Below the pieces are notes generated by a model, which saw only the letters and a program-made list of their open reading frames with translations, did not search any database and was not told where the DNA came from. Positions 1 through 11,067 of a DNA stretch of 64,000 nucleotides are shown here, piece by piece. Position 1 is the first letter of the stretch; every line of letters starts with the position of its first letter. The position numbers and the translations under genes were made by a program. Source of the DNA: Ruficoccus sp. ZRK36 (lineage in GTDB: Bacteria; Verrucomicrobiota; Verrucomicrobiia; Opitutales; Cerasicoccaceae); contig NZ_CP080649.1 in assembly GCF_019603315.1 (NCBI RefSeq), positions 1,441,501 through 1,505,500 of the forward strand. Reading direction: 5' to 3'.

Positions 1-33
1 GCTCTGGAGTCTGTTGACGACGACGACCTCTGA
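1..33 (+). CDS. Possible C-terminal end of an upstream gene (ALESVDDDDL)
   Basis: Frame 1 reads ten residues with an acidic tail (ALESVDDDDL) and then TGA at 31-33. A strong rho-independent terminator follows at 161-193 in the same orientation, as expected downstream of a plus-strand gene whose body lies left of the window. Too little is visible to name a family, and the reading frame could be accidental. Confidence 0.35.
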   Translation, partial: ALESVDDDDL

Positions 34-160
34 TCTTTGGTAAAACTGGCAGGGTACGAATTCTCTTTTGCCAACGCCCGATGGAAGCGGTAATTAAATA
101 ATAAAGCTTTCTCTGGCGCCGGAGCCTGATCGATCCGGTGTTTCTTAGCTAAACATAGAG

Positions 161-193
161 CAGGCCGGGAGTCTTCCCGGCCTGTCTTGTTTT
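161..193 (+). terminator. Rho-independent terminator
   Basis: A perfect 10-bp stem (CAGGCCGGGA / TCCCGGCCTG) with a 4-nt loop is followed by a T-rich run (TCTTGTTTT). It would end transcription of the plus-strand gene lying left of the window. Confidence 0.8.
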
Positions 194-242
194 ATGAAGT
201 TCTCAGTCGTGCCCATCGCACTGCGGTGTCCGGCATCGACAC

Positions 243-275
243 AAAAAAGGCCGAAGCAAAATGCTCCGGCCTTTT
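243..275 (-). terminator. Rho-independent terminator of the PEP-CTERM gene
   Basis: On the minus strand a GC-rich stem (AAAAGGCCG..AGCA / TGCT..CGGCCTTTT with one A:C mismatch) ends in a T-run, 25 bp beyond the stop codon of the minus-strand gene 301-984. Confidence 0.75.
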
Positions 276-300
276 CAATAAAGTGTGTTGTCCGCGTTCT

Positions 301-984
301 TTATGCGCGCTTGCGGCGGCGGATGATCAGCAGCCCGACCACTCCGAGTCCGGCCAGTAGCGCCCAGGTGCCCGGCTCGGGGACGGCGGTGACCTGGATG
401 TTATCGAAGGCGAGTGAGGAGGCCAGCGTGACCCAGCTCGATACCCGGATGCGGATGGCGACATTGCTTTGGCCCTCAACGGCCTCGGGGAGGACAAAAC
501 TCTCCAGCTCCCATGCTTTAGTATCAACGGCACCGCTTTCCGCCCAGTCCACCCAGTTGTTCGCGCCGATCTTGTAGTCGATGTGGATTTCCTGGTTCCA
601 GGTGAAGGTTCGGTCAGCGATGGCAGCAAAGGAGATCGTGACGTCAGTCATGTTGCTGAAATTGAAGCCCGACATCTCCAGGCGGCCTGATTCACCCAGG
701 TCGATAATCGAGTTAAACTGCAGCGCGTTGTTCGAAGGGGTGACGGTCCCTTCGGGATAAATGTTTTCCGTCGTGCCGGTCGTATTGCTCAGGTAGTCGA
801 AGATGTGCTCATTCGGCTCCGCGGTCATGGTGACACTACCGGCCTGGTTACCGTTGTTGGCGGTAAACTTGGCGCTGATCGACGAGTCCGCGTCCATGTT
901 CCAGTACGCGAGCAGATCCTGTGCGTGGACATGGGCGGTCAATCCGCAGGTGATGAGCGCAATCAAGGTAGCTAATTTCCCCAT
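301..984 (-). CDS. PEP-CTERM sorting-domain protein
   Basis: This is a 227-aa exported protein of unknown function. Residues 1-21 form a signal peptide (basic N-terminus, hydrophobic LATLIALITCGL, cleavage after HVHA). The C-terminus carries a complete PEP-CTERM signal: VPEPGTWALLAGLG at about 201-214, a short hydrophobic helix and a basic RRRKR tail. In known systems this signal is processed by an exosortase (EpsH/XrtA) and targets the protein to the cell surface or extracellular matrix. The middle is polar and probably beta-rich, starting with DLLAYWNMD, as in many verrucomicrobial PEP-CTERM proteins with a jelly-roll/LamG-like fold; the fold is inferred. No exosortase gene is in the window. 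It is transcribed alone and has its own terminator. Confidence 0.9.
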   Translation of the reverse strand: MGKLATLIALITCGLTAHVHAQDLLAYWNMDADSSISAKFTANNGNQAGSVTMTAEPNEHIFDYLSNTTGTTENIYPEGTVTPSNNALQFNSIIDLGESGRLEMSGFNFSNMTDVTISFAAIADRTFTWNQEIHIDYKIGANNWVDWAESGAVDTKAWELESFVLPEAVEGQSNVAIRIRVSSWVTLASSLAFDNIQVTAVPEPGTWALLAGLGVVGLLIIRRRKRA

Positions 985-1397
985 AGGGCAGGACTTATAG
1001 GGACTTCCCTTCGGGTGTCGAGCTGTAACCCCTCAGGGCTGTGTTAAAACTTCATTAATGCCGGAGCTTTCGGGGTATTAGCGTTTGTGAACAGAAAGTT
1101 AAGAATTTTTGACTAAAAACCGTTTGACAGATCGGCTTACTAGATATTGTGTGTTCGACGTTGGTCCGTTAGCATATCTAGTGTACGCTCTCACGAACAG
1201 GCATGGGAATAAGAAGCAACAACTTGCCGTTGTTTCGTTCCGATTTTTCGCCATAATACAGGTTTGCTGGCCAGGCGCGATGCCCCGGACCGGTTCTCAA
1301 CCATCTATTCTCGGGAGCACTGCTCCCTTCCTATTCTCCTGCGGTTGATGCCGCTTTCACCTCTTCCGACTCACCACACTTCTCTGAATACTGCCTT
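985..1397. other. Intergenic region between the PEP-CTERM gene and nrdA
   Basis: This 413-bp non-coding stretch separates two divergent genes. It holds a TTGACA-like -35 box at 1124-1129 and two NrdR-like boxes (1137-1152 and 1169-1184) that would control nrdA. A plus-strand open frame at 1109-1348 has no recognisable features and crosses these sites, so it was not called. Confidence 0.6.
1124..1184 (+). promoter_or_regulatory. nrdA promoter with tandem NrdR-like boxes
   Basis: The sequence TTACTAGATATTGTGT (1137-1152) matches the NrdR consensus ACACWATATATWGTGT at 13 of 16 positions. A weaker copy, TTAGCATATCTAGTGT (1169-1184), matches at 11 of 16. Their starts are exactly 32 bp apart, the three-helical-turn spacing typical of NrdR box pairs. 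A TTGACA hexamer at 1124-1129 lies just upstream, so the first box would overlap the -10 region. This fits repression of a ribonucleotide reductase gene by the ATP-cone regulator NrdR. The consensus is known for the family; binding here is inferred. Confidence 0.6.
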
Positions 1398-4300
1398 ATG
1401 ATCCGTAACTTCTCCTTCGATGAAGACCTCGCCCTGAAGCGTTTCGCCGCCACCCCGGCTGAGCAGAAACCGCGCTTCAACTGGCGCGAGGTTATGGCCG
1501 ACGCCTCCGTTAAGCAGCCCGCCGTCAAGATCGAGTCGGGCGGTGAGGAGCGTGACTTCGATGTGGCCGAGGTAGCGGAAATCATCGGTAACGCCCTGAC
1601 CGACCTCATGCTCTCACGCGAAGAGCAGGAGGAAAAAATCTTTACCGAGCAGAACCGCAGCTTTGTCGCTGCTGTCGCCCGTGCCGTCACCGAGCGCCTG
1701 ACCCGTCAGATCAATGACGAGACCGGCGTCAGCCTGACTCAGCGCGAGGTTCACCTGATCATCGAGACCGCCCTCGTGCAGCACGACGCGCATGACGTGG
1801 CTCGCAGCCTTGTCGCCGCGTATTCCCATCATGGCCATAACGGTGCCGACGAAGACGAGCCGGAGATGACGGTGCGCCTCATCCGCCGTAACCGCCAGGT
1901 CGTCCCCTGGGACCCGAACAAGATCGAGGTCGCCGTCCGCAAGGCCTTCCTCGCCCAGCAGATGGACTCCGGCCCTGCCGTGGAGGTCGCCCGTGAGGTC
2001 ACATCCCGCGTGCGTCAGCTTGGCCAGGCCTTTGTCCACATCGAGGAGGTGCAGGACTTTGTGCAGGAAGCACTGATGAAGTGCGGCCACTACAAGATCG
2101 CCGAGTCGTATATCCTTTACCGTGCCCACCGCCGCCGCCTGCGTGAGCTTGAGGCTCTCGACGGTGAGGGCGACGACGAGCGCCAGGACGCCATGATCAT
2201 GGTCAAGGGCGAGGACGGCTCCTCCTACTTCTGGGACCCGGCCGAGCTGCGCAAGCGCATCGAGTTCGCCTCCATCGGGCTGGACCTCTGTCTGGACCGC
2301 GAGCACATCGAGGCCGAGCTGCGCCGCTCCCTCTATGCTGAGATGACGCGCGAAGACCTTAAGCGCACGATCATTCTCAACTCCAAGGCCCTGATGGAGA
2401 AGGACGCCGACTTCGCGCGCTTCGCTGGTCGTATCCTCCTCTCCTATATCTATGAAGAGGTACTCGGCTGGGACATCCTGCAGGATGGTATCGAGGGGCT
2501 CCAGCGCTCCCACCAGCAGTACTTTAAGAGCTACCTCCAGCGCGCTGTGGAGATCGAGCGTCTTGCGCCGGATCTGCTTGAGTACGATCTCGACCGTCTC
2601 GCAGCTGCCATTGATCCGAGTGCCGATCTGGACTTTGACTACCTCGGCATCTCCACGATGTATGACCGCTATCTGCTGGTGGATAAGACCTGCAAGCCGG
2701 CCCGCCGCATGGAGACACCGCAGCTGTTCTGGATGCGCGTGAGCATGGGGCTCTTCCGCGAAGAGCAGGACGACCGCGAGCACTGGGTCCTGCAACTTTA
2801 CAACCTGTACAAGAGCCGCCGCTTCTGCTCCTCCACGCCGACGCTTTTCAACTCCGGCACGCTGCACTCGCAGCTCTCGTCCTGCTACCTGTATCAGGTC
2901 AGCGACAGCATCGAGAGCATCATGCACCGTGGCATCGCCGAGAACGCCTTCCTCTCGAAGTGGGCGGGCGGCCTTGGTGGCTCGTGGACAAGTGTCCGCG
3001 GCACCGGCAGCTACATCAAGGGCACCAACGGCGAGTCGCAGGGCGTCATCCCCTTCCTCAAGCTGCACAATGACCAGCTCGTGGCCGTCAACCAGGGTGG
3101 CAAGCGTCGCGGCTCCGGCTGCGCCTACCTTGAAACCTGGCACAACGACATCATGGACTTCCTGGAGCTGCGCCGTAACACCGGGGACGACCGCCGGCGC
3201 ACCCACGACATGAACACCTCCAACTGGATTCCGGACCTGTTCATGAAGCGCATGGAAGCCCGTGAGGACTGGACGCTCTTCCGCGCCAACGAGGTCCCCG
3301 AGCTTCACGAGACCTACGGCAGCAAGTTCGAGCAGCTCTACCTCGACTACGAGGCCAAGTCCGAGCGCGGCGAGATCTGGGGCCAGAAGGTCAAGGCCAT
3401 CGACCTGTGGAAGGCCATGCTCCGCATGCTCTTTGAAACGGGCCACCCGTGGATCACCTTTAAGGACCCGTGTAATGTCCGCAGCCCGCAGGACCACGCC
3501 GGGGTCATTCACAGCTCGAACCTCTGCACCGAGATTACCCTGAACACCGGCCCGGACGAGACCGCCGTGTGTAACCTCGGCTCAGTCATCCTCGACCAGC
3601 ACCTCGACCGAGATGGCCAGCTCGATCTCGAAAAGCTTCGCGAGACGGTCCGCATCGCCGTGCGTGCGCTCGACAACGTGATCGACATCAACTTTTACCC
3701 GACCGACCCGGCCAAGAACGCCAACTCACGGCACCGCCCGGTTGGCCTCGGTGTGATGGGGCTGCAAAACGCGCTCTACAAGCGCGGCGTGCCCTTCGCC
3801 AGCGAGGAGGCGGTCGAGTTCAACGACGAGTTTATGGAGGCCGTCGCCTACTACGCCTACGAAGCCTCCAGCGACCTTGCTGCTGAGCGTGGCAGCTACT
3901 CCTCCTTTAAGGGCTCGAAGTGGGACCGTGGCCTCATGCCGCAGGACACCCTCGACCTGCTCGAAAAGGAGCGCGGCGTCGCCATCGACGTGCCCCGCAC
4001 CGCTCGCCTGGACTGGGACGCGCTGCGCACGAAGATCAAGAAGCAGGGCATGCGCAACAGTAACGTGCTCGCTATCGCCCCGACGGCGACGATCTCGAAC
4101 ATCATGGGCACCAGCCCCTGCATCGAGCCCTACTACAAGAACCTCTACGTCAAGAGCAACCTGGGCGGCGACTTCATCGTCCTGAACCCGGCGCTGGTCA
4201 AGGACCTCAAGGCCCTCAACCTGTGGAATCAGGAAATGGTCGACCAGTTGAAGTACTTCGACGGCGAGCTGGAAAATATCGACGGCATTCCGGCCGATAT

Positions 4301-4661
4301 CCGCGCCAAGTATTCCACGGCCTTTGACATCGACTACCAGTGGTTTGTGGATGCCGCCGCGCGCCGCCAGAAGTGGATCGACCAGTCCCAGAGTGTTAAT
4401 CTCTTCCTCAGCAAGCCCGACCTGAAGACCCTTTCGCACATGTACCGCGATGCCTGGCGCAAGGGCCTGAAGACCACCTACTACCTGCGCACACAGCAGG
4501 CCTCCAATATCGAGAAGTCCACCGTCTCGGTGAAAAAGGAAGTCCGCGGCATGAGCGGGGAGGCTGGCTCCGAGTCCAAGCGCACCTACACCGAGGAGGA
4601 GAAGCGTGCCTGCTCGATCGAGGCTATGCGCAATGGCGAGGAGTGCGAGGCCTGCCAGTAG
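1398..4661 (+). CDS. nrdA: Ribonucleoside-diphosphate reductase, class I alpha subunit, with three N-terminal ATP-cones
   Basis: It reduces ribonucleoside diphosphates to deoxyribonucleotides together with a beta (NrdB) subunit. At 1087 aa it is much longer than E. coli NrdA (761 aa) because of an N-terminal array of ATP-cone-like modules at about 42-140, 158-250 (MTVRLIRRNRQVVPWDPNKI) and 268-355. The 10-stranded barrel follows with all catalytic residues: C496 (SSCYLYQ) and C725 (AVCNLGS) as the redox pair, N708/C710/E712 (NLCTEI) at the active site, and YY in TTYYLRT for radical transfer. The C-terminal tail ends CEAC-Q, a thiol pair for re-reduction. Multi-cone NrdA occurs in the PVC group, for example Chlamydia. 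No nrdB is adjacent; a terminator follows directly. There is no Shine-Dalgarno upstream. NrdR-like boxes precede it. Confidence 0.97.
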   Translation: MIRNFSFDEDLALKRFAATPAEQKPRFNWREVMADASVKQPAVKIESGGEERDFDVAEVAEIIGNALTDLMLSREEQEEKIFTEQNRSFVAAVARAVTERLTRQINDETGVSLTQREVHLIIETALVQHDAHDVARSLVAAYSHHGHNGADEDEPEMTVRLIRRNRQVVPWDPNKIEVAVRKAFLAQQMDSGPAVEVAREVTSRVRQLGQAFVHIEEVQDFVQEALMKCGHYKIAESYILYRAHRRRLRELEALDGEGDDERQDAMIMVKGEDGSSYFWDPAELRKRIEFASIGLDLCLDREHIEAELRRSLYAEMTREDLKRTIILNSKALMEKDADFARFAGRILLSYIYEEVLGWDILQDGIEGLQRSHQQYFKSYLQRAVEIERLAPDLLEYDLDRLAAAIDPSADLDFDYLGISTMYDRYLLVDKTCKPARRMETPQLFWMRVSMGLFREEQDDREHWVLQLYNLYKSRRFCSSTPTLFNSGTLHSQLSSCYLYQVSDSIESIMHRGIAENAFLSKWAGGLGGSWTSVRGTGSYIKGTNGESQGVIPFLKLHNDQLVAVNQGGKRRGSGCAYLETWHNDIMDFLELRRNTGDDRRRTHDMNTSNWIPDLFMKRMEAREDWTLFRANEVPELHETYGSKFEQLYLDYEAKSERGEIWGQKVKAIDLWKAMLRMLFETGHPWITFKDPCNVRSPQDHAGVIHSSNLCTEITLNTGPDETAVCNLGSVILDQHLDRDGQLDLEKLRETVRIAVRALDNVIDINFYPTDPAKNANSRHRPVGLGVMGLQNALYKRGVPFASEEAVEFNDEFMEAVAYYAYEASSDLAAERGSYSSFKGSKWDRGLMPQDTLDLLEKERGVAIDVPRTARLDWDALRTKIKKQGMRNSNVLAIAPTATISNIMGTSPCIEPYYKNLYVKSNLGGDFIVLNPALVKDLKALNLWNQEMVDQLKYFDGELENIDGIPADIRAKYSTAFDIDYQWFVDAAARRQKWIDQSQSVNLFLSKPDLKTLSHMYRDAWRKGLKTTYYLRTQQASNIEKSTVSVKKEVRGMSGEAGSESKRTYTEEEKRACSIEAMRNGEECEACQ

Positions 4662-4720
4662 GCCTCAGGAAGCGCTTTTTCCAAGCAGTGGTAACAGAAT
4701 ACTGACAGACTGAACTCATG

Positions 4721-4752
4721 GGCGGCCCCTTCAGCAAGGGCCGCCTTTTTTT
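4721..4752 (+). terminator. Rho-independent terminator of nrdA
   Basis: An 8-bp GC stem (GGCGGCCC / GGGCCGCC) is followed by seven Ts, 60 bp after the nrdA stop codon. Confidence 0.85.
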
Positions 4753-4859
4753 GTGTGCGACCCTAACGCAGATCCGGGACGCGGAGTCCCGGAAGCTAAT
4801 TTCGGAGACACTCCCTGAGGCGAGGTTCCACTGAGTCGATATCGACCGCCGTTGTCCAT

Positions 4860-4912
4860 GGCGAAGCCATCAGTGATCCGAAGGATCACAGGTGCAGGAC
4901 GCGTCCTGCCTT
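4860..4912 (-). repeat. Dispersed intergenic repeat, copy 1
   Basis: The segment reads CATCAGTGATCCG, then AAGGATCACAGGTGCAGGAC, then GCGTCCTGCC. It contains two short hairpins: GTGATCC/GGATCAC and GCAGGAC/GTCCTGC. A second copy in reverse complement lies at 45588-45650. Both sit next to gene ends, which is typical of REP-like or MITE-like intergenic elements. Confidence 0.6.
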
Positions 4913-5360
4913 ACCCCTGGAAGCCGTACTCGTCGAGCATGTCGGCGGCGAGGTCTTTGAGGGGTGGCTTTTCGGCGAGAGAGGGGAGGCTCTCCACGCT
5001 GCACCCGAGGAAGCCGAGCATGGTCTGGAACGCGCCGCGCCGCTGATGCTGCTCCAGCCAGTCGTAGAAATACTCCAGAGCCTCCACCCATTCGCCCAGG
5101 TCGTAGGGCGAGTCGTTCACCTGCTCGGCCAGCAGGGCGAAGCCATTGGGCTTGTCCGGCTGCTCCTTACAGTGCTCCTCAAGCGCCTCTACGATCATGG
5201 CGAACTGCCGGGGGCTCTCGCAGGCCTCCGCCAACTGCCGAAAGGAACGCTCTCCGAGGCGTGCCTCACCCTGGAGGGTACGGCCCTCCGAGAGGGCATC
5301 GAGCCACATCATGTAGGCGTGGTTGGTGGCTTTTGCGCGGGCTTGAGCGAGGTTTTTCAT
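4911..5360 (-). CDS. Conserved hypothetical protein, small helical
   Basis: I do not recognise a family. The 149-aa product (MKNLAQARAKATNH...) is acidic and predicted helical, with no signal peptide or membrane segment. The open frame extends 29 residues upstream to 5447, but that extension is arginine/proline-rich and low in helical character, so the ATG at 5358-5360 is preferred. The C-terminal part contains CSVESLPSLAEKPPLKDLAADMLDEYGF, given here only as a helical segment. The stop codon touches dispersed repeat copy 1. It is divergent from the peroxiredoxin gene at 5490. Confidence 0.6.
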   Translation of the reverse strand: MKNLAQARAKATNHAYMMWLDALSEGRTLQGEARLGERSFRQLAEACESPRQFAMIVEALEEHCKEQPDKPNGFALLAEQVNDSPYDLGEWVEALEYFYDWLEQHQRRGAFQTMLGFLGCSVESLPSLAEKPPLKDLAADMLDEYGFQG

Positions 5361-5489
5361 GGGTAGGATGAGCGGGCTTGCCCGGATGGGGCGCGTGTGT
5401 TTGTTTCTTGGGGAAACGCTACGGGAAACTCTATGCCTCCAGGCCAAAGTTTCAAACCTTCAAACACCTAACTTTCAAACGCCACTCCC

Positions 5490-5966
5490 ATGATTAAGCC
5501 CGGTGATAAACTCGATACGAACCTCTCCCTCAAAGCCGTTGTCAATGGAGAGCAGACCGACTGTGCGCTGGCGGATCTGCTGAAGCGCCGCACTATTCTC
5601 TCCATTTATATGAAGAACAATACGCGCGGCTGCGACCTGCAGACGCACGCACTGGCAGAGGCTGCGGGCGACTTTGATAAGCTCGGCTGGGACATCATCG
5701 CCGTGAGTAAGGACACCTGCGGCTCTCATCTGAAGTATGCGCAGAAGCAGGGCATCGGCTTTACGCTTGTATCCGATCCTGAATACAAAATCACGGGGGC
5801 CGCCGATGCGGTGATCGAGAAGTCCATGTATGGCCGTAAATACATGGGGCCGGCGCGCTGCGCGATCCTCGTCGAGGCCGATGGCACCGTGCTCGGTGTG
5901 ATCGAAAAGATCGACACCAAGGCCCACGACGAGGAACTGAAGACTTTGATCAACGAGATTGGCTGA
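5490..5966 (+). CDS. Peroxiredoxin (AhpC/TSA, BCP-like)
   Basis: It is a thiol peroxidase of 158 aa that reduces hydrogen or organic peroxides in the cytoplasm. The fold is that of bacterioferritin-comigratory-protein peroxiredoxins: KPGDKL at the start, strand LSIYMKNNT, peroxidatic Cys C48 in NTRGCDLQTH, then IIAVSKDTCGSHLKYAQK and LVSDPEYKI. The usual active-site PKDNTPGC is altered to MKNNTRGC. The resolving Cys normally five residues after the peroxidatic one is replaced by H53. C77 in KDTCGSH could take over as resolving residue, otherwise the enzyme would be 1-Cys. A single gene; no Shine-Dalgarno is seen. Confidence 0.88.
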   Translation: MIKPGDKLDTNLSLKAVVNGEQTDCALADLLKRRTILSIYMKNNTRGCDLQTHALAEAAGDFDKLGWDIIAVSKDTCGSHLKYAQKQGIGFTLVSDPEYKITGAADAVIEKSMYGRKYMGPARCAILVEADGTVLGVIEKIDTKAHDEELKTLINEIG

Positions 5967-6029
5967 GGTCAGTTTCGCTGCGAGCGTTATCGCTTGGCAG
6001 CCCTTGAGCTGGGCGTTAGATCGGTACTC

Positions 6030-7013
6030 ATGATCCAGCGTTTTTTCATCGCCTGTGCCTGCCTCCTTGTGTCCGCTGCCTGTGCGCAGTCCTATGGGCC
6101 GCGCGCCTTTGATGGGCGGACGATGACGGCGCTTGTCACCGCCTTTGACCCGGAGGTGGATGCGGTTTTGGCTTATTTAAAGGCATCTCCAGATGCCGAG
6201 CTGGAAGAGGTGAAAAGCTTCCATGGTGTGCGCTACTATCTGGGGACTTATCGCGGCGAGCCGATCATCGTCTTTGCCACGGGAATCAGTATCACCAATG
6301 CTGCCATGACTACGCAGATGGCGCTGGATTACTTCCCCATCGAGCGCGTGCTCTTTATGGGGATCGCCGGCGGGATCAACCCGCAGTGGAAGCCGGGCGA
6401 CGTCGTCGTGCCGCAGTATTGGTACTATCATGACGAAAACCTCTACGCGAATCCCGACCCTGATCACCCCGGTGAGTATATCATCCCACCGCACCAGGCC
6501 GCCTACTACGCCGGGATGCCCGAGCGTATCTCCGCCGACCCGTTGATGCCGCATTATAGAAACGATGGCATGATCTTTTCGCGCGAGGTGGCCATCGTCA
6601 AAGACGGGCAACCGGAGCCGAAGCTGACGCCGTACTTCACCGTGGCCCCGGAGCTCTACGCAGCGGCGCAGGACGCGGTGGCCGGGATGGAACTGCCGAA
6701 GCTCGGCCAACGGACCGTGAAGCTCCAGGTCGGCGGGCGAGGGGTGAGCGGGTCTGTCTTTCTGGATAACCGCGACTACCGTGAATGGGTCTGGGAGGTC
6801 TACCAGGCCGAGGTTACGGACATGGAGTCCGCTGCCGTCGGGCAGGTATGCACGGTCAATGGCGTGGACTGGATCGTCATCCGTGCGGTGAGTGATCTGG
6901 CGGGTGGCCAGCACAAGCAGAACGAGCTGGATCTGTACAGCGTTCCGGCTTCGCGCTTTGGCACGCAGCTGCTCTTCGCTGTCCTCGATGAGCTGACTGA
7001 GGCCGGGCAGTAA
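6030..7013 (+). CDS. Exported nucleoside phosphorylase / MTA-SAH nucleosidase family protein
   Basis: The 327-aa product belongs to the PNP/UDP family, which includes 5'-methylthioadenosine/S-adenosylhomocysteine nucleosidase. It shows the typical segments VLFMGIAGGINPQWKPGDVV, the late TDMESAAVGQVC (substrate-ribose binding ME motif) and VIRAVSDLAGG with the catalytic Asp. The start at 6030 gives a signal peptide (MIQRFFIACACLLVSAACAQ); the open frame begins 12 codons earlier without one. Compared with E. coli MTAN (232 aa) it carries an insert at about 120-230. An exported location means it may act on extracellular nucleosides rather than in the methionine cycle, even though the next genes encode methionine synthase. 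It converges with the minus-strand metH part. Confidence 0.85.
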   Translation: MIQRFFIACACLLVSAACAQSYGPRAFDGRTMTALVTAFDPEVDAVLAYLKASPDAELEEVKSFHGVRYYLGTYRGEPIIVFATGISITNAAMTTQMALDYFPIERVLFMGIAGGINPQWKPGDVVVPQYWYYHDENLYANPDPDHPGEYIIPPHQAAYYAGMPERISADPLMPHYRNDGMIFSREVAIVKDGQPEPKLTPYFTVAPELYAAAQDAVAGMELPKLGQRTVKLQVGGRGVSGSVFLDNRDYREWVWEVYQAEVTDMESAAVGQVCTVNGVDWIVIRAVSDLAGGQHKQNELDLYSVPASRFGTQLLFAVLDELTEAGQ

Positions 7014-7051
7014 CTTAGTGGCGCTTCCGCCCTGTGTCGCAGCGTGGTCCC

Positions 7052-9736
<2,685 letters not shown>

Positions 9737-9862
9737 GAGGCGGTGGAGGGAATATTGCTTTCGGGCCTAATCGTCCTGCGGAGGGAAACGCGAGTTGGAC
9801 GGAGGGACCGAAGTGATTTGGAAACGTATCTGGAAATTAAAACTGCGTGGTGACGGGCAGGC

Positions 9863-10948
9863 TCAGCCGATAGTGAGCCCTTCGAGTCCGGACAGGCGCA
9901 GACGGGGTGCGAACTCCGGGACCTGGCGGGGCGGGTATTTCGAGGCTTCCTTGACGACGGCACCGACGTGCGCGGGAGTCGTCCCGCAGCAGCCGCCCAC
10001 GATGTTGATGAAGCCGCTCTGGGCATACTCGCCGAGGGCGGCGGAGATGCTCTCGGGGGTCTCATCGTAGCCGGTCGGGGCGAGCGGGTTGGGGAGCCCG
10101 GCGTTCGGGTAGCAGGAGGTGTAGCAGTCGGCGATTTTGGAGAGCTCCTCCATGTAGGGGCGCATCAGATCGGCGCCGAGCGCGCAGTTGATCCCGACTG
10201 AGAGGGGATTGGCGTGGCGGATGGAGTGCCAGAAGGCCTCGACGGTCTGCCCGGAGAGCGTGCGCCCGGACTGGTCGGTGATCGTGACCGAGATCATGAC
10301 CGGCAGGCGCTCCTCGCGGGTGTCGAAGAACTGCTCGATGGCGAAAAGCGCGGCCTTGGCGTTGAGCGTGTCGAAGATCGTCTCCACCAGCAGGACGTCC
10401 GCGCCGCCATCGACGAGGCCGCGCAGCTGTTCGGTGTAGGCCTCGACGAGCTGGTCAAAGGTGACGTTGCGGTACTCGGGGCGCTCGACATCGGGGGAGA
10501 GTGAGCAGGTTCGGTTGGTGGGGCCGATGGAGCCCGCCACGTAGCAGGTGCGGCCGGGGTGGGTGGCCTCGAACTCGTCGATGCTTTTGCGGGCCAGCTC
10601 GACGGCGGTCTTGTTGAGCTCGTAGACGATGTCTTCGAGCCCGTAGTCGGCCTGGGCGATGGAGGTACCGGAGAAGGTGTTGGACTCGATGATGTCTGAG
10701 CCGGCCTCCATAAAGGACTTGTGGATACCCGCGATGACATCGGGCCGGGTAAAGACGAGCAGGTCATTGTTACCCTTGAGGGGCTTCTCGACGTCTTTGA
10801 ACTTTTCCCCACGGAAGTCCTCCTCCTGCAGCTTGTGCTGTTGGATCATCGTGCCCATGGCACCGTCGAGGAAGACGATACGCTCTTGCAGCAGCTGTAC
10901 TATTTGTTGTCCGCGGGTGGAGAGCGGTTTATCGGAAGAGGTTTTCAT
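9863..10948 (-). CDS. metH: Methionine synthase, homocysteine-binding part (split MetH, N-terminal gene)
   Basis: It is the homocysteine S-methyltransferase module as a separate 361-aa protein. The zinc thiolates that activate homocysteine are all present: C255 in [11 protein letters not shown] and C320/C321 in [10 protein letters not shown]. The N-terminus [13 protein letters not shown] is typical. It ends [11 protein letters not shown], which in single-chain MetH is exactly the linker before the pterin-binding module, so the two genes recreate the whole enzyme. Alone it could also be read as a betaine- or S-methylmethionine-homocysteine methyltransferase, but the neighbouring gene makes a split MetH far likelier. 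An inverted repeat lies 10-39 bp upstream of its start. Confidence 0.93.
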   Translation of the reverse strand: MKTSSDKPLSTRGQQIVQLLQERIVFLDGAMGTMIQQHKLQEEDFRGEKFKDVEKPLKGNNDLLVFTRPDVIAGIHKSFMEAGSDIIESNTFSGTSIAQADYGLEDIVYELNKTAVELARKSIDEFEATHPGRTCYVAGSIGPTNRTCSLSPDVERPEYRNVTFDQLVEAYTEQLRGLVDGGADVLLVETIFDTLNAKAALFAIEQFFDTREERLPVMISVTITDQSGRTLSGQTVEAFWHSIRHANPLSVGINCALGADLMRPYMEELSKIADCYTSCYPNAGLPNPLAPTGYDETPESISAALGEYAQSGFINIVGGCCGTTPAHVGAVVKEASKYPPRQVPEFAPRLRLSGLEGLTIG

Positions 10949-10957
10949 GAGAATGTA

Positions 10958-10987
10958 CGCATCAACATATCTGGATGGGTTGATGCG
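10958..10987 (-). promoter_or_regulatory. Inverted repeat in the metH leader (possible operator)
   Basis: A perfect 9-bp inverted repeat, CGCATCAAC / GTTGATGCG, with a 12-bp spacer begins 10 bp upstream of the start codon of the homocysteine-module gene. The right arm continues into TCAAC, giving a second overlapping near-palindrome (GTTGATGCGTCAAC). It could be an operator or an mRNA hairpin that hides the start. I recognise no known regulator motif and no SAM-riboswitch architecture here. Confidence 0.4.
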
Positions 10988-11067
10988 TCAACGGGTTATT
11001 TGAAGTTTTTCAACAAGTGTCGAGTGGGCTTGAAGTGTGCGGGTGGAGTGCTCATGTTCAAGGCCGG

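Noticed and set aside
1109-1348. 79-codon open frame in the nrdA leader
   Set aside because: It overlaps the NrdR-like boxes and promoter, and its translation has no family features.
1614-3512. Long minus-strand open frame (632 codons) opposite nrdA
   Set aside because: It is the antisense shadow of a GC-rich conserved gene; its translation is low-complexity V/L/A/D-rich and has no motif.
10949-11067. SAM or cobalamin riboswitch before metH
   Set aside because: Only about 40 bp with one inverted repeat precede the start; none of the conserved riboswitch cores is visible.
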